Of a stretch of DNA of 64,000 nt, positions 8,194 through 16,997 are shown piece by piece. The number at the start of each line of letters is the position of its first letter. The stretch's first letter is position 1. This stretch comes from Ruegeria sp. THAF57 (GTDB lineage Bacteria > Pseudomonadota > Alphaproteobacteria > Rhodobacterales > Rhodobacteraceae), in assembly GCF_903914075.1 (NCBI RefSeq), contig NZ_CAIWNQ010000002.1, positions 682,001 through 746,000 on the forward strand. The letters run 5' to 3'. The notes under the pieces are model-generated. The model was not told the DNA's origin, did not search any database, and was given only the letters and a program-made list of their open reading frames with translations. Made by a program: the position numbers and the translations under genes.

Positions 8194-9689
8194 AAGAGAT
8201 GTTTGAACAGATCCCTGACATGGCCGCAAAAAGGGCGGAGCTTTCGCCCAGTGCCCTGGCGTTTCATGACACGGCGCCCTCGCGAGATTGGACCTTTGGT
8301 CAGATAAATGAAGCCGCCAATGCAGTTGCCGCCGGACTCACTGCCCAAGGTCTTTCCGAGGGCGATCGAGTGGCCATCCTGTGCCAGAACTCCGCTGAGT
8401 TCTTCATCACCCTGTTTGCCTGCCAAAAAACAGGCATCATTCTCTGCCCACTGAATTGGCGTCAGCCCGCACCAGAGCTTGTGGAGACCATAGAGCAAGT
8501 TGGTGTCTCGATTATGCTTGCGGACACGGAATTCCAAAAGGTTGCGGCCGAAACGGCTAAAGAGGTCGGGGCACCGCTCTTGACGATAGAAAACGACCTT
8601 GCCGGATGGATCGAGCAGGGTGGCCCGGAGTTGACGGCTCTGATCCCATCCGATCGGCCTTGGTATCTGCTTTTCACCTCTGGGACGACGGGCCTGCCCA
8701 AGTCCGTCATTCAAACCGCAGGAATGGCATGGGCAAACACCATAAACATTGGGCAAGCCATCGACATCGCGTCAACAGACCGCTCTGTGTGTTTCTTGCC
8801 TTTGTTTCATACAGCGGGGATTAACCTATACACGCTGCCCATTTTTCTATCCGGCGGTTCATCGACCATCTTTCCAAAGTTCGAAGTGGAAGAGATACGT
8901 GACCTGATCGCGTCGGGCCAGATCAACCAGTTCTTCGCCGTACCCGCGGTGTATCAGGCGTTGTCGCTTGCCCCCTGGATTGACGATCTTGACTGGCGCA
9001 ATATCCGTTGCGGTTGCGGCGGTGCGCCTCTGTCGGAACCACTGATCCAGTTTTTTGCTGAACGCGGTGTGAAAGTCCTGAATGGAATGGGCATGACCGA
9101 AACTGGCCCAACTGTATTTCTGATGGACGCCGCCCGTGCCGAACATAAGATCGGTTCGGTCGGCAAGCCACAAAGCCTGGCGCAAGTGCGATTGTACGGG
9201 GTACCCGATGGCACGGAGGGTGTTGGCGAGTTGCACATCAAAGGTCCCGGTGTGACGCCGGGTTATTTTGGCAACCCGGAAGCCACGGCAAATACCTTTT
9301 CCGAAGATAGGTGGCTCAAAACCGGAGACGTCGCACGTCGCGATACAGACGGGTATTACTACATCGTTGACCGCATCAAGGACATGTACATTTCAGGTGG
9401 AGAAAACGTCTATCCGGCTGAAGTTGAAAGGGTTTTACATTCCCATCCCTCCGTTCTCGAAGCAGCTGTAATCGGTGTGCCCGACGACAAATGGGGGGAG
9501 GTTGGCGCCGCGTTCATTCTGCTGCGACCGGAAGAAGCGCTTAGTGTTGAAAGTTTGCTTCCGTGGTGCCGCGAGCGCCTGGCCGGATACAAAGTGCCTG
9601 CGCATGTTAGAATTGTCGAAGATTTCCCTCGTACCGCTGCGGGTAAAGTTCGCAAGCCCGCCCTGAGTGAGGCATTTATTCATGATTGA
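8190..9689 (+). CDS. Acyl-CoA synthetase (AMP-forming), fatty-acid/aryl acid ligase type
   Basis: A 499-residue ANL-superfamily ligase that adenylates a carboxylic acid and transfers it to CoA. The phosphate-binding loop LLFTSGTTGLPK, the A5 motif GMGMTETGP, the A7/A8 region TGDVARRDTDGYYYIVDRIKD followed by ISGGENVYP, and the A10 lysine in PRTAAGKVRK are all present. The ATG at 8190 overlaps the crotonase stop; an alternative ATG at 8199 would remove three residues. Its position after a Liv transporter makes it the likely activating step for the imported acid. Confidence 0.9.
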   Translation: MKEMFEQIPDMAAKRAELSPSALAFHDTAPSRDWTFGQINEAANAVAAGLTAQGLSEGDRVAILCQNSAEFFITLFACQKTGIILCPLNWRQPAPELVETIEQVGVSIMLADTEFQKVAAETAKEVGAPLLTIENDLAGWIEQGGPELTALIPSDRPWYLLFTSGTTGLPKSVIQTAGMAWANTINIGQAIDIASTDRSVCFLPLFHTAGINLYTLPIFLSGGSSTIFPKFEVEEIRDLIASGQINQFFAVPAVYQALSLAPWIDDLDWRNIRCGCGGAPLSEPLIQFFAERGVKVLNGMGMTETGPTVFLMDAARAEHKIGSVGKPQSLAQVRLYGVPDGTEGVGELHIKGPGVTPGYFGNPEATANTFSEDRWLKTGDVARRDTDGYYYIVDRIKDMYISGGENVYPAEVERVLHSHPSVLEAAVIGVPDDKWGEVGAAFILLRPEEALSVESLLPWCRERLAGYKVPAHVRIVEDFPRTAAGKVRKPALSEAFIHD

Positions 9690-10032
9690 CATCCAAGAAC
9701 GCTGGACGCCGATGCAGGATGACTTCGATACTTTCGCGCGCGTGTCCGGTGACGACAACGCGATCCACGTGGATCCGGATTTCTGCGCAAACACCGCATT
9801 TGGTCGGACGGTGTCTCATGGCATGCTGCTCTACGCCAAGCTTTGGGGCATGCTGAAGCAACACGACCCGTCTCTCAACACGACTTCACAAAGTCTAATG
9901 TTCCCAAATCCGGCTTTTGCCGGAGAACCCCTGGACTTGTCTATCAAGCAAGATACCCAAAGACGCCTGAATATGCGCGTCGTCAGGGTTGCCGACGGTG
10001 CAGAATGTTTGATCGGAGAGGTCGAGATCTGA
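9682..10032 (+). CDS. MaoC-like hot-dog dehydratase (catalytic subunit type)
   Basis: A 116-residue single hot-dog protein of the R-specific enoyl-CoA hydratase family. The hydratase-2 motif is present as SGDDNAIHVDP...FGRTVSHGM, giving the catalytic Asp and His. The ATG at 9682 is chosen because it overlaps the ligase stop by 8 bases and begins MIDIQERWTPMQDDF. Short single-domain MaoC proteins work as dimers; the next gene encodes a second, motif-less copy (see findings). Confidence 0.8.
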   Translation: MIDIQERWTPMQDDFDTFARVSGDDNAIHVDPDFCANTAFGRTVSHGMLLYAKLWGMLKQHDPSLNTTSQSLMFPNPAFAGEPLDLSIKQDTQRRLNMRVVRVADGAECLIGEVEI

Positions 10033-10406
10033 TGCTGAAATTAGGACAATCAGCTCAAATCACCCGACGATACACCGAAGAGGACATGAGCGTTTTCACG
10101 TCGCTGAGTGGGAGCAAATCCGAAAGCGTCCCAGAACCGTTGGTCGCCGCTTTGTTTTCTTACCTACTTGGGGTCGAGCTACCAGGTTCAGGCACCAACT
10201 ACCTAAAACAAGAGCTACAGTTTAATGCGGCGGCACCATTTAACACAGTCCTGACAGCGCAAGTTACGATTACTAAACTGCGCCCTGAAAAACACCTGGT
10301 GGATCTATGGGCCTGTTGTACGACACCAGACGGCATAGTGATTTGCGAAGGTCGCAGCTTAGTAAAAGCTAAGGATGTGTATGGTGCCTTTCCCGAGCAA
10401 ACATAG
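10032..10406 (+). CDS. MaoC-like hot-dog protein lacking the catalytic loop
   Basis: A 124-residue hot-dog-fold protein whose start codon shares a base with the stop of the preceding MaoC gene (TGATG). The fold segments are readable: GQSAQITRRYTEEDMSVFTSLSG at the start, then ALFSYLLGVELPGSGTNYLKQ and the final strands. The stretch that should carry D-x-N-x-I-H and the FG...HGM helix (about 15-20 residues) is missing between SLSGSKSES and VPEPLVAALFS. It is therefore probably a non-catalytic partner of the neighbouring hydratase. Confidence 0.72.
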   Translation: MLKLGQSAQITRRYTEEDMSVFTSLSGSKSESVPEPLVAALFSYLLGVELPGSGTNYLKQELQFNAAAPFNTVLTAQVTITKLRPEKHLVDLWACCTTPDGIVICEGRSLVKAKDVYGAFPEQT

Positions 10407-10463
10407 ATTTGCAACGATCCTGAAAAGAAAGAGCAATCCTTCCTTGGAATCCACTTAACAAAA

Positions 10464-10530
10464 GGTCTGTCTGTAAAGCGGACGCTCCCGGCGAGCGCAG
10501 CGAATGACAGTTTGGAGCCCAATGCAGACG
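10464..10530. repeat. Dispersed intergenic palindromic repeat, copy 2
   Basis: Lies between the convergent ends of the carboxylate operon and the amidohydrolase gene. The right arm reads GCAGCGAATGACAG followed by TTGGAGCCCAATGCAGAC, close to the family consensus; the left arm (GTCTGTCTGTAAAGCGGAC) is rearranged. Confidence 0.55.
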
Positions 10531-10616
10531 ACGTCAGCACCACTAACCAAGCCCAATATGTTGCCGAAGCGCCCACAGTTCTATCAGCGTCAACGGAGTT
10601 GATTTTTCGCCCTTGC

Positions 10617-12500
10617 CTATTGAGTTTCCAGCGGATCGAAATTTTTTCTTGGAGCACCGCCTCGCTTCGCTGCCATTGCCATTGCCCAGTCTCGTGCAGC
10701 GGTGTTCTTGTCCTCGTAGCGCCCATGCAACACGCAGAAGAACAGTGCGCTGTCGTCGAGGCCGTTTCGAGGCGAAAACCAGTCGAAAGGATCAATTGGT
10801 TTGACGTATGCGAACTGTTTTGAGGCAGGTGTATTGCGCTCAAGTTTCGCCTCATCATTTGTGATGTCCTGCAGCAATGTCGGGCGTGTCGTACCAGTAT
10901 CCGGTGTCAGAATTCCCATGATTTGCTCGCGACCCGCAGGTACAAATCGTCCCTCTTCCTCCACCGGGAACCGTATGGCTTGCCCTGCAAAAACATCTCG
11001 CTGAACAACACTATCGCGGACAACAACGGTTCCGTTCACCAAAACAAAGGGAATTCCAGTAGACGGCAAGCCCTGCTGTCCCAGTGTATAGTTCGCATTT
11101 TCAGTGACGTTTTCAGGATCAAAAATAGTGATGTCAGCCACCATGCCTTCCTGCATGCGTCCGCGTACTTGCATCGCAAGCAAACCGGTATCGCCAAGGC
11201 GTTTAGCATGAATATAGCTCAATTGGGTCAATGTGAGCATCAGTGGCACGTCCGCTTCTCGCGCCATCCGAAGCACAAGTGCATGGCTGCCTGCCGACCT
11301 TGGATGCCCGGCATAGTCTTCATATGGCGATTCCCACCTCAAAGGCTGACCCTCGACATCGAGACCCATCATACCATCACCTGAAATCCCATAGCCCGCG
11401 ATAGTGATCCAATCGTTCAACCATTGCTCCCTTGGTGGGCTAAAAACAATGGCAGTTCGCCCCGGTTCATTCTCAGCAAATTCGAGAAACTCTTCTTTGG
11501 TCACGTATCGATTGAGTTGAGGGTCAAAGATGGTTTCTTCATACTTGTAACCCATTGATCCTTCCCAATTTTCAGGGGCGATAATTGAGGCTCCGTAATT
11601 TCCCGAACCGGCCGTCCAAGGGTAATAGCTGGACCAAACATTGTAGCCTTGGTCTCTCGCCATCTGCAGCTTTTCCTGGTTCTCCCACCAACCGTAGTCA
11701 TTGTCATGATGGATGTGCAGCGGTGCCTGCAGAACCATCGCATTGACAAGGATTTCATTCACACCAGTCTGGGTCTCGGTCGGTGTGGATGCGCTCGGGT
11801 GAAATCGGTGATGGACAGAGGTGAGCCTGCCGTAGCGAGAGGCAGCGCGTTGCGCTTCGAACATTTCATAGGTGGTAATGCCTTCACGGGCATAGCCGAT
11901 GGTCGACCCGACGCCTATGGCTCCCAGGCGCAAACCTTCGTCGAGCTGCGCTGTTATCTCGTTCATCTGTTCGCGGTTGCTCGGCACAGAAGACCAGCCT
12001 TCAACTCCATCTTCTACGGATTCTGCACGAAGCGCGAAGAAATTTCGAAAATCGATGTCTCCACCTTCGAGCACAAGCCCGTCGTGGACCCGCATGCGCG
12101 CATATTCCTGTCCTACAACAGTCCCATAGTTCGCTTGGGTGACACCGGCCCGCGCGTCGTACCACTCGCCAATGTTGGCCGCACCCACCTCAAAGTCCAT
12201 TTGCGTGGTGACACCATCGCGGAGGTTCACCTTGATACCCCAGGGATCAAGCCCATGCTGTTCAAGATCAATGAATCCGGGTGCGACGACGTGGTTGGTG
12301 GCATCTATCGTCTCCTCGCCCTTGATAGCCTCGGTCGTTATTGCTGTGATCCAACCGTTGTTGATCCCGACATTTGCTATTTGGTCGAACCCAGTCTCGG
12401 GGTCCATGACCCGACCGTTCAGGATTACAACATCGTAGCTTTGTGCGTGTACCGAAGCCGCAGCCAAAGCTATGGCCGCCGCTGTAGAAACAAGTCTCAT
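10617..12500 (-). CDS. Exported amidohydrolase of the D-aminoacylase / N-acyl-D-amino-acid deacylase family
   Basis: A 627-residue predicted periplasmic enzyme. The start at 12500 has GGGAGG upstream and gives the signal peptide MRLVSTAAAIALAAASVHAQ. The composite beta domain with (V)ILNGRVMDP at the N-terminus and (D)ITIFDPENV near residue 500 is typical of amidohydrolases such as D-aminoacylase. Likely metal ligands occur in SVHHRFHPSA and PLHIHHDND. The usual HxH of strand 1 reads IDLEQHG, so its first His is replaced by Glu, and the D-aminoacylase Cys position appears as Glu in QMDFEVGA. A C-terminal extension of about 90 residues follows the barrel. Substrate unknown. It is divergent from the DUF3604 gene. 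Confidence 0.78.
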   Translation of the reverse strand: MRLVSTAAAIALAAASVHAQSYDVVILNGRVMDPETGFDQIANVGINNGWITAITTEAIKGEETIDATNHVVAPGFIDLEQHGLDPWGIKVNLRDGVTTQMDFEVGAANIGEWYDARAGVTQANYGTVVGQEYARMRVHDGLVLEGGDIDFRNFFALRAESVEDGVEGWSSVPSNREQMNEITAQLDEGLRLGAIGVGSTIGYAREGITTYEMFEAQRAASRYGRLTSVHHRFHPSASTPTETQTGVNEILVNAMVLQAPLHIHHDNDYGWWENQEKLQMARDQGYNVWSSYYPWTAGSGNYGASIIAPENWEGSMGYKYEETIFDPQLNRYVTKEEFLEFAENEPGRTAIVFSPPREQWLNDWITIAGYGISGDGMMGLDVEGQPLRWESPYEDYAGHPRSAGSHALVLRMAREADVPLMLTLTQLSYIHAKRLGDTGLLAMQVRGRMQEGMVADITIFDPENVTENANYTLGQQGLPSTGIPFVLVNGTVVVRDSVVQRDVFAGQAIRFPVEEEGRFVPAGREQIMGILTPDTGTTRPTLLQDITNDEAKLERNTPASKQFAYVKPIDPFDWFSPRNGLDDSALFFCVLHGRYEDKNTAARDWAMAMAAKRGGAPRKNFDPLETQ

Positions 12501-12804
12501 GCGAATCCTCCCGTCCAGCAAAGCTTACGGTGACTGCATAATTCCAGCAACGTTGGGGGTGGCATCACAAAAGCCAATGCGGAGCAACACCAAATGCTCG
12601 CCGTGTTCCGTTTTTGAGCGACGGCTTTGTCCGCAGAGCAGAAATTCGCCCAAACTCTGCGAGCGACCGCTTCGATCCCAACGCAGTCTTGGCGAGAAAC
12701 GTGCTTCAGCGTGCTAATGGTTCGTTCAACTGCGTAGAATTTGAGCAATTAGGAATTGTTGACTATGCTTCACTGTACGTGTTTTCAACTTTCGGGAGAT
12801 AAGG
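12501..12804. other. Divergent intergenic region between amidohydrolase and DUF3604 genes
   Basis: About 300 bases holding promoters for both flanking genes and repeat copy 3. A GGGAGATAAGG ribosome-binding site immediately precedes the ATG at 12805. No gene recognised. Confidence 0.45.
12622..12690. repeat. Dispersed intergenic palindromic repeat, copy 3
   Basis: Left arm CGGCTTTGTCCGCAGAGCAG, right arm GCGAGCGACCGCTTCGATCC followed by CAACGCAGTC: a nearly full-length copy with a worn right outer arm. Confidence 0.65.
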
Positions 12805-14736
12805 ATGCCAAATTTGATCCTTCAAGAATGCCGCCGAAAAGCAGGAACCATCGCCTACATTGTACTTGGTTGCTCAATGACGTGGGCATCAGCCATTTCC
12901 GCGCAAGAATTTCAAACGGAGCAAGAAAACACGGAAGTTATTCTAGCACCGGATGCATTCTCGCCCTATGCCGGCCGAAACTTTCCGCAACGACCTCTCT
13001 GGGGAGACTCTCACCTCCACACGTCTGTATCTGTTGATGCGGGCACTATGACTCGGCTCACGCAGGAGCAGGCATTCCGCTTTGCGCGTGGCGAAGAAGT
13101 AACCACTACTCATGGTCTACGCGCGAAGCTATCACGTCCGCTCGACTGGATTGTAGTGTCTGATCACGCCGAGATGTATGGCCTTATGCCGCAGCTTCTC
13201 GCCGGGGACGCGGAAGTCTTGGCGACCCCGCAAGGAAAGGCCTGGTACGAAGCATTGACCGCAGGAGATCCCCAGCTGGCTTTTACTACAGCGATGGAAA
13301 TCGTAGCTTCCCTTTCTGATGACGAACCGCCAATAGACAATCCAAAGGCCATCAAACACGCTTGGGAAGAATACACTGAGCTGGCCGACAGCTATAACGA
13401 ACCTGGCGTCTTTTCTGCGATAATCGGATATGAGTACACCACAGAAGGTGCAAACAACCTTCATCGCAACGTTCTGTTTAGAGATGGGCAGTTCAGAGCC
13501 AATCAAACTCGCCCATTTTCGCAATACGACAGTAAAAATCCGGAAGACTTGTGGGCATTTCTGTCCGAGTACGAAGAACGAACTGGCGGCGAAGTTCTCG
13601 CTATTGCGCATAACGGGAACCTGTCAAACGGGCGGATGTTTTCGATGAACGCCTATGATGGTTCAGCTCTTACAGAAGAAATCGCGAGTCTTCGCTCACG
13701 ATTTGAACCTCTTTATGAAGCCACACAAATAAAGGGCGACGGTGAAGCGCACCCGTTCTTAAGCCCTGAGGATGAGTTCGCAGACTTCGATACGTGGGAT
13801 GCTGCCAATTTGAACGGCACGGAACTGAAACGGCCCGAGATGCTAGCCGGTGAGTATGCGCGCGAAGCATTGAAGCGCGGCATGTTAGTTGAACAAGAAC
13901 TTGGGGTGAATCCTTTTAAGTTCGGGATGGTCGGTGCGACGGACTCGCATACTGGCATGGCAACAGCCCAAGAAGACAACTTTTTCGGAAAGCACTCTGG
14001 CGTAGAACCTGAACCGAACCGCTGGGAACATTTGGTCATTGAAGCACCCGATCCCGATCTTTCTATCTATGGATGGAAGCAAGCAGCGGGAGGACTTGGC
14101 GGAGTATGGGCTGTTGAAAACACTCGAGAGGCAATCTTTGATGCAATGAAACGCAAAGAAACCTATGCGACAACGGGTTCTCGCATGGTTGTTAGGTTTT
14201 TTGGGGGCTATGATTTCACAGCAGAAGACGCCTCGCTTCGCCTACCGGCAGATGCAGGCTATAGGAAAGGCGTACCGATGGGGGGCAACCTGACGAACGC
14301 CCAAGAAGGCAAAAGCCCCAATTTTCTAGTTGCTGCTCTTAAAGACCCGCTCTCTGGAAACCTCGACCGCATTCAGATCGTCAAAGGTTGGGTTGATGAA
14401 AACGGCGATACCCAAGAAAAAATTTTCAACGCAGTATGGGCAGGGGATCGCGAGATGGATGCCGACGGCAAATTACCGGACGTCGGCAATACCGTTGATG
14501 TGGAAAACGCAACGTGGACCAACACTATTGGATCGGGTGAATTGATTGGGGTTTGGGAAGATCCAGAGTTTGATCCTGCATTACAAGCCTTTTACTACGC
14601 TCGTGTGATCGAAATCCCAACACCTCGATGGACCGCTTATGAAGCGAAACGCTTTGGCGTAGAAATGCCGAACTACGTCCCAATGGTGACAACTGAGCGC
14701 GCATACACTTCACCGATTTGGTATTCGCCAAGCTGA
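12805..14736 (+). CDS. DUF3604 domain-containing protein (exported, PHP-like metal motif)
   Basis: A 643-residue protein with an N-terminal export signal of about 33 residues ending ...SAISAQ and then the DUF3604 domain to the C-terminus. The PHP-like metal motif WGDSHLHTSVSVDAG (about residues 70-84), a second cluster WIVVSDHAEMYGL and the later GATDSHTG and FYYARVIEIPTPRWT blocks are family hallmarks. DUF3604 proteins are common in marine bacteria and have no established reaction; the motif suggests a metal-dependent phosphoester or amide hydrolase. Its divergent partner is an exported amidohydrolase, so a shared substrate is possible but unproven. Confidence 0.85.
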   Translation: MPNLILQECRRKAGTIAYIVLGCSMTWASAISAQEFQTEQENTEVILAPDAFSPYAGRNFPQRPLWGDSHLHTSVSVDAGTMTRLTQEQAFRFARGEEVTTTHGLRAKLSRPLDWIVVSDHAEMYGLMPQLLAGDAEVLATPQGKAWYEALTAGDPQLAFTTAMEIVASLSDDEPPIDNPKAIKHAWEEYTELADSYNEPGVFSAIIGYEYTTEGANNLHRNVLFRDGQFRANQTRPFSQYDSKNPEDLWAFLSEYEERTGGEVLAIAHNGNLSNGRMFSMNAYDGSALTEEIASLRSRFEPLYEATQIKGDGEAHPFLSPEDEFADFDTWDAANLNGTELKRPEMLAGEYAREALKRGMLVEQELGVNPFKFGMVGATDSHTGMATAQEDNFFGKHSGVEPEPNRWEHLVIEAPDPDLSIYGWKQAAGGLGGVWAVENTREAIFDAMKRKETYATTGSRMVVRFFGGYDFTAEDASLRLPADAGYRKGVPMGGNLTNAQEGKSPNFLVAALKDPLSGNLDRIQIVKGWVDENGDTQEKIFNAVWAGDREMDADGKLPDVGNTVDVENATWTNTIGSGELIGVWEDPEFDPALQAFYYARVIEIPTPRWTAYEAKRFGVEMPNYVPMVTTERAYTSPIWYSPS

Positions 14737-14795
14737 ATACTGCATAGGTAAGCTTGAATAGGAGCCAAAAAGTGGCGTTATTTTAAGAGAGCAAA

Positions 14796-14852
14796 CGTCC
14801 GATTTGTCCGCATAGCAACCTCTAGTTAGATCGGATCGCATGACCATCGCAA
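14796..14852. repeat. Dispersed intergenic palindromic repeat, copy 4 (fragment)
   Basis: Only the left outer arm (GATTTGTCCGCATAGCA) and a weak inner match (GCATGACCATC) are recognisable in the 224-base gap before the GFA gene. Confidence 0.4.
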
Positions 14853-14960
14853 ACCGAATTTGACCTTGAGCTTCGACGTTTTCAACTGATTGAACGTCCA
14901 AATATATCCATCAAAAAACCCGCCTGCATCCTATGTTTTGGAGGTTGGGAGGAAAATCGA

Positions 14961-15386
14961 ATGGCGACGCGCGGGTATTGTCTCTGTAAAAAAACAAGCT
15001 GGGCCTACAAGGGTGATCTAACATGGTCATGCTATTGCCACTGTGATGACTGCCGTCGGAATTGTGCGGCGCCGGTGGTTGCGTGGCTAGGTGTGCCGAT
15101 AAGGAACTTTGAGTGGACTGGTGATAAACCCCGCACTTACGAAAGTTCCAAAGGCGTTTTCAGGCACTTCTGCGGGACGTGCGGGTCACCCATTGGATTT
15201 GAAGCCGATCACTATCCGGGTGGTATGCACCTCTATGCAGGGTCGCTCGAAAACCCGGAAGACTTCAAACCGACTTTTCACGTCAACAAACAAAGCAAAT
15301 TGTCTTGGTTGCATGTGAATGATAATCTCGACGCGTTTGAAGGCACATTACTACACACGCCCAACGATCCAGACGGATATATGTAA
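14961..15386 (+). CDS. GFA (CENP-V/glutathione-dependent formaldehyde-activating-like) family protein
   Basis: A 141-residue soluble zinc protein of the GFA/CENP-V fold. The zinc-ligand pattern is present: GYCLCKK near residue 6, CYCHCDDCRR near residue 25 and FCGTCGSPIGF near residue 70. A GGGAGGA site stands upstream of the ATG. Most members have no demonstrated activity despite the family name. It has no obvious operon partner. Confidence 0.85.
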   Translation: MATRGYCLCKKTSWAYKGDLTWSCYCHCDDCRRNCAAPVVAWLGVPIRNFEWTGDKPRTYESSKGVFRHFCGTCGSPIGFEADHYPGGMHLYAGSLENPEDFKPTFHVNKQSKLSWLHVNDNLDAFEGTLLHTPNDPDGYM

Positions 15387-15411
15387 ATCGGGGAGCCACC
15401 TAACTTCCTAT

Positions 15412-15501
15412 CTGTTGCTTTGTCCGAACGGCATCCACTTAGCCAAACTCCACGGGCGACCGTTTCAGCTCGACCTACCACTGAGAGTCCAAAGCAAGCT
15501 G
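15412..15501. repeat. Dispersed intergenic palindromic repeat, copy 5
   Basis: Left arm TTGCTTTGTCCGAACGGCAT; right arm CGACCGTTTCAGCTCGAC and GAGAGTCCAAAGC, with extra bases inserted in the centre. Confidence 0.5.
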
Positions 15502-15582
15502 CATCCGCGTTTAGCAACTCGCAGTCCAAAGCGAACATCGAGCACCTTGAAGCAATCAATATTCAAACCATCATTTCAAGAA

Positions 15583-16056
15583 ATGAGGGAGAGTTCTTTG
15601 GCTGATTGGTTTTCGTTTATAGGACGTATCGAGCCTATGGAATGGGGCCAGAGCACCTACACGGTCTTACCTATTCCACATGAAATCGCTGCCGCGCTCA
15701 AAAAGTTGGGGACGAAACGCGTCGAAGTTGAATTAAATGATCATCCTTTCAATATGGCTCTTACGAAATCCCCTGCCATTACCGAAACCTTTGTATACAC
15801 GGGAAAGACTATTCTCCGTTCCGCTCAGATATCACCCGGTGAGGATATCGACGTCCGCCTACGCAAAGCCGATCCAAACTCTGTGGAAGTACCAAACGAT
15901 GTGGTTTCGGCCATTCGCGACGCAAATCTCAGTGACACTTGGTCTGCGTTGACACCAGGCAAGAAACGCGGCCTCCTTCATACTATTAACACGGCAAAGC
16001 GAGCTGATACACGCGTGAAACGCATTGCGCAGTTGATTGCTTTTTTGCGAGAGTAA
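15583..16056 (+). CDS. YdeI/OmpD-associated family protein (DUF1905-YdeI type)
   Basis: About 157 residues. The N-terminal half is a DUF1905-like beta domain (YTVLPIPHEIAAALKKLGTKRVEVELNDHPF) and the C-terminal half is the YdeI helical segment (ALTPGKKRGLLHTINTAKRADTRVKRIAQLI). The molecular function is unknown. The start is uncertain: the ATG at 15583 lacks a good ribosome-binding site, whereas a TTG at 15598 sits just after GAGGGAGAG and would give (M)ADWFSFIGRIE. A longer in-frame read to 15319 crosses the repeat and has no homology, so it is rejected. Confidence 0.75.
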   Translation: MRESSLADWFSFIGRIEPMEWGQSTYTVLPIPHEIAAALKKLGTKRVEVELNDHPFNMALTKSPAITETFVYTGKTILRSAQISPGEDIDVRLRKADPNSVEVPNDVVSAIRDANLSDTWSALTPGKKRGLLHTINTAKRADTRVKRIAQLIAFLRE

Positions 16057-16444
16057 CGCAACAGATGCGCCTCACCAATTTGGTGTTGAGTGTTGAAGCG
16101 CGTTTTCGCGAAAGCCTGCATATGCTCGTCCGTTTTGAACAACAGCTGTGTCCGCATTTCGCGAGCTTAGGCAGCTACTGTTTTTTGCGATCGCAGCGGA
16201 CGGCAGTTTTGACGGATCGCGCCGCAGCACGGAGACTGGGGGTGAAGGTTCGCAATGGGCCGATATCACACGTGCTAACAAGCTGACTTGTCGGCAGCTT
16301 TGTCCGCAAAATAGGCATTCAACCTACTTGGTCGTGCCGACGCTGGACCGCCAGCGGCTGCTTCGGAATCGCGTTGGACCTAGTGGTGGACAGGTCGCCT
16401 CCGATCGATACTCTTCTTGTTCAGACGCGCAAAGTAGCTTGGCA
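16057..16444. other. Repeat-rich intergenic region
   Basis: Begins with a small perfect inverted repeat CACCAA-T-TTGGTG (16073-16085) that could weakly terminate transcription from the YdeI-like gene, then carries at least two worn repeat copies. No gene recognised. Confidence 0.4.
16292..16320. repeat. Dispersed intergenic palindromic repeat, copy 6 (left half)
   Basis: GGCAGCTTTGTCCGCAAAAT followed by AGGCATTC is a clean left half. A further worn match (AGCTGTGTCCGCATTTCGC) lies about 150 bases upstream. Confidence 0.5.
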
Positions 16445-16863
16445 ATGCATCCGACCGAAAGGATTGTAAGGCAATTCCACGAATCTAGGGACATGCGTGA
16501 TCCCGAACGCAGCGTTGCTGTTTTGCGAGCCACTGCCAGTTCGAAGATATCCCACGAAGCGAGAGCCAGATCGGAACTGAGGGCTACAGAATGGACTATG
16601 AACGCTGGCGACGCGCGCTCCCTGATGGAGAGGTGAAGGTCACAAACGTAGTAGTAGATGGCGACAGAGCAGTGGTTGAGTTTATTAATCGCGGAACCCA
16701 TACCGGCCTTCTTGAGTCTTCGCTTGGATCGTTCGAACCAACTGGTAGGTGGCAAGAGGCGCACTATTGCAGTGGTATGCGGGTCAAGGATGGCAAAATA
16801 GTAGTAGGTAGGGAGTATTACGATGCTGCTTCTATCGCTCAGCAGCTTGGTCTCGTGTCATGA
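16445..16863 (+). pseudogene. SnoaL-like (NTF2-fold) protein, frameshifted
   Basis: Two frames together encode one small NTF2-fold polyketide-cyclase-like protein. Frame 1 from the ATG at 16445 gives the N-terminal helix (MHPTERIVRQFHESRDMRDPE...). Around 16520-16545 the homology moves to a second frame, which continues CQFEDIPRSESQIGTEGYR, then MDYERWRRALPDGEVKV and on to the end (VKDGKIVVGREYYD). One missing base near the TTTTGCGAGCC stretch would rejoin them. Either a recent pseudogene or a sequencing error. Without the frameshift the protein would be about 139 residues, normal for the family. Confidence 0.6.
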
Positions 16864-16910
16864 CGAAGTATCTCAAGGCATACCGGCCATCTCGCTAGCT
16901 AACGTTGAAC

Positions 16911-16982
16911 GTCGGCTTTGTCCGCCAAGCAGTCAATTATCCAATACGCAGCGAATGGCCGCTTCGAGCCCATAGTGACCGA
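16911..16982. repeat. Dispersed intergenic palindromic repeat, copy 7
   Basis: Nearly complete: left arm CGGCTTTGTCCGCCAAGCAG, inner TCAATTA, then GCAGCGAATGGCCGCTTCGA and GCCCATAGTGACC. Confidence 0.65.
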
Positions 16983-16997
16983 TGCTGCGCTATCAAC

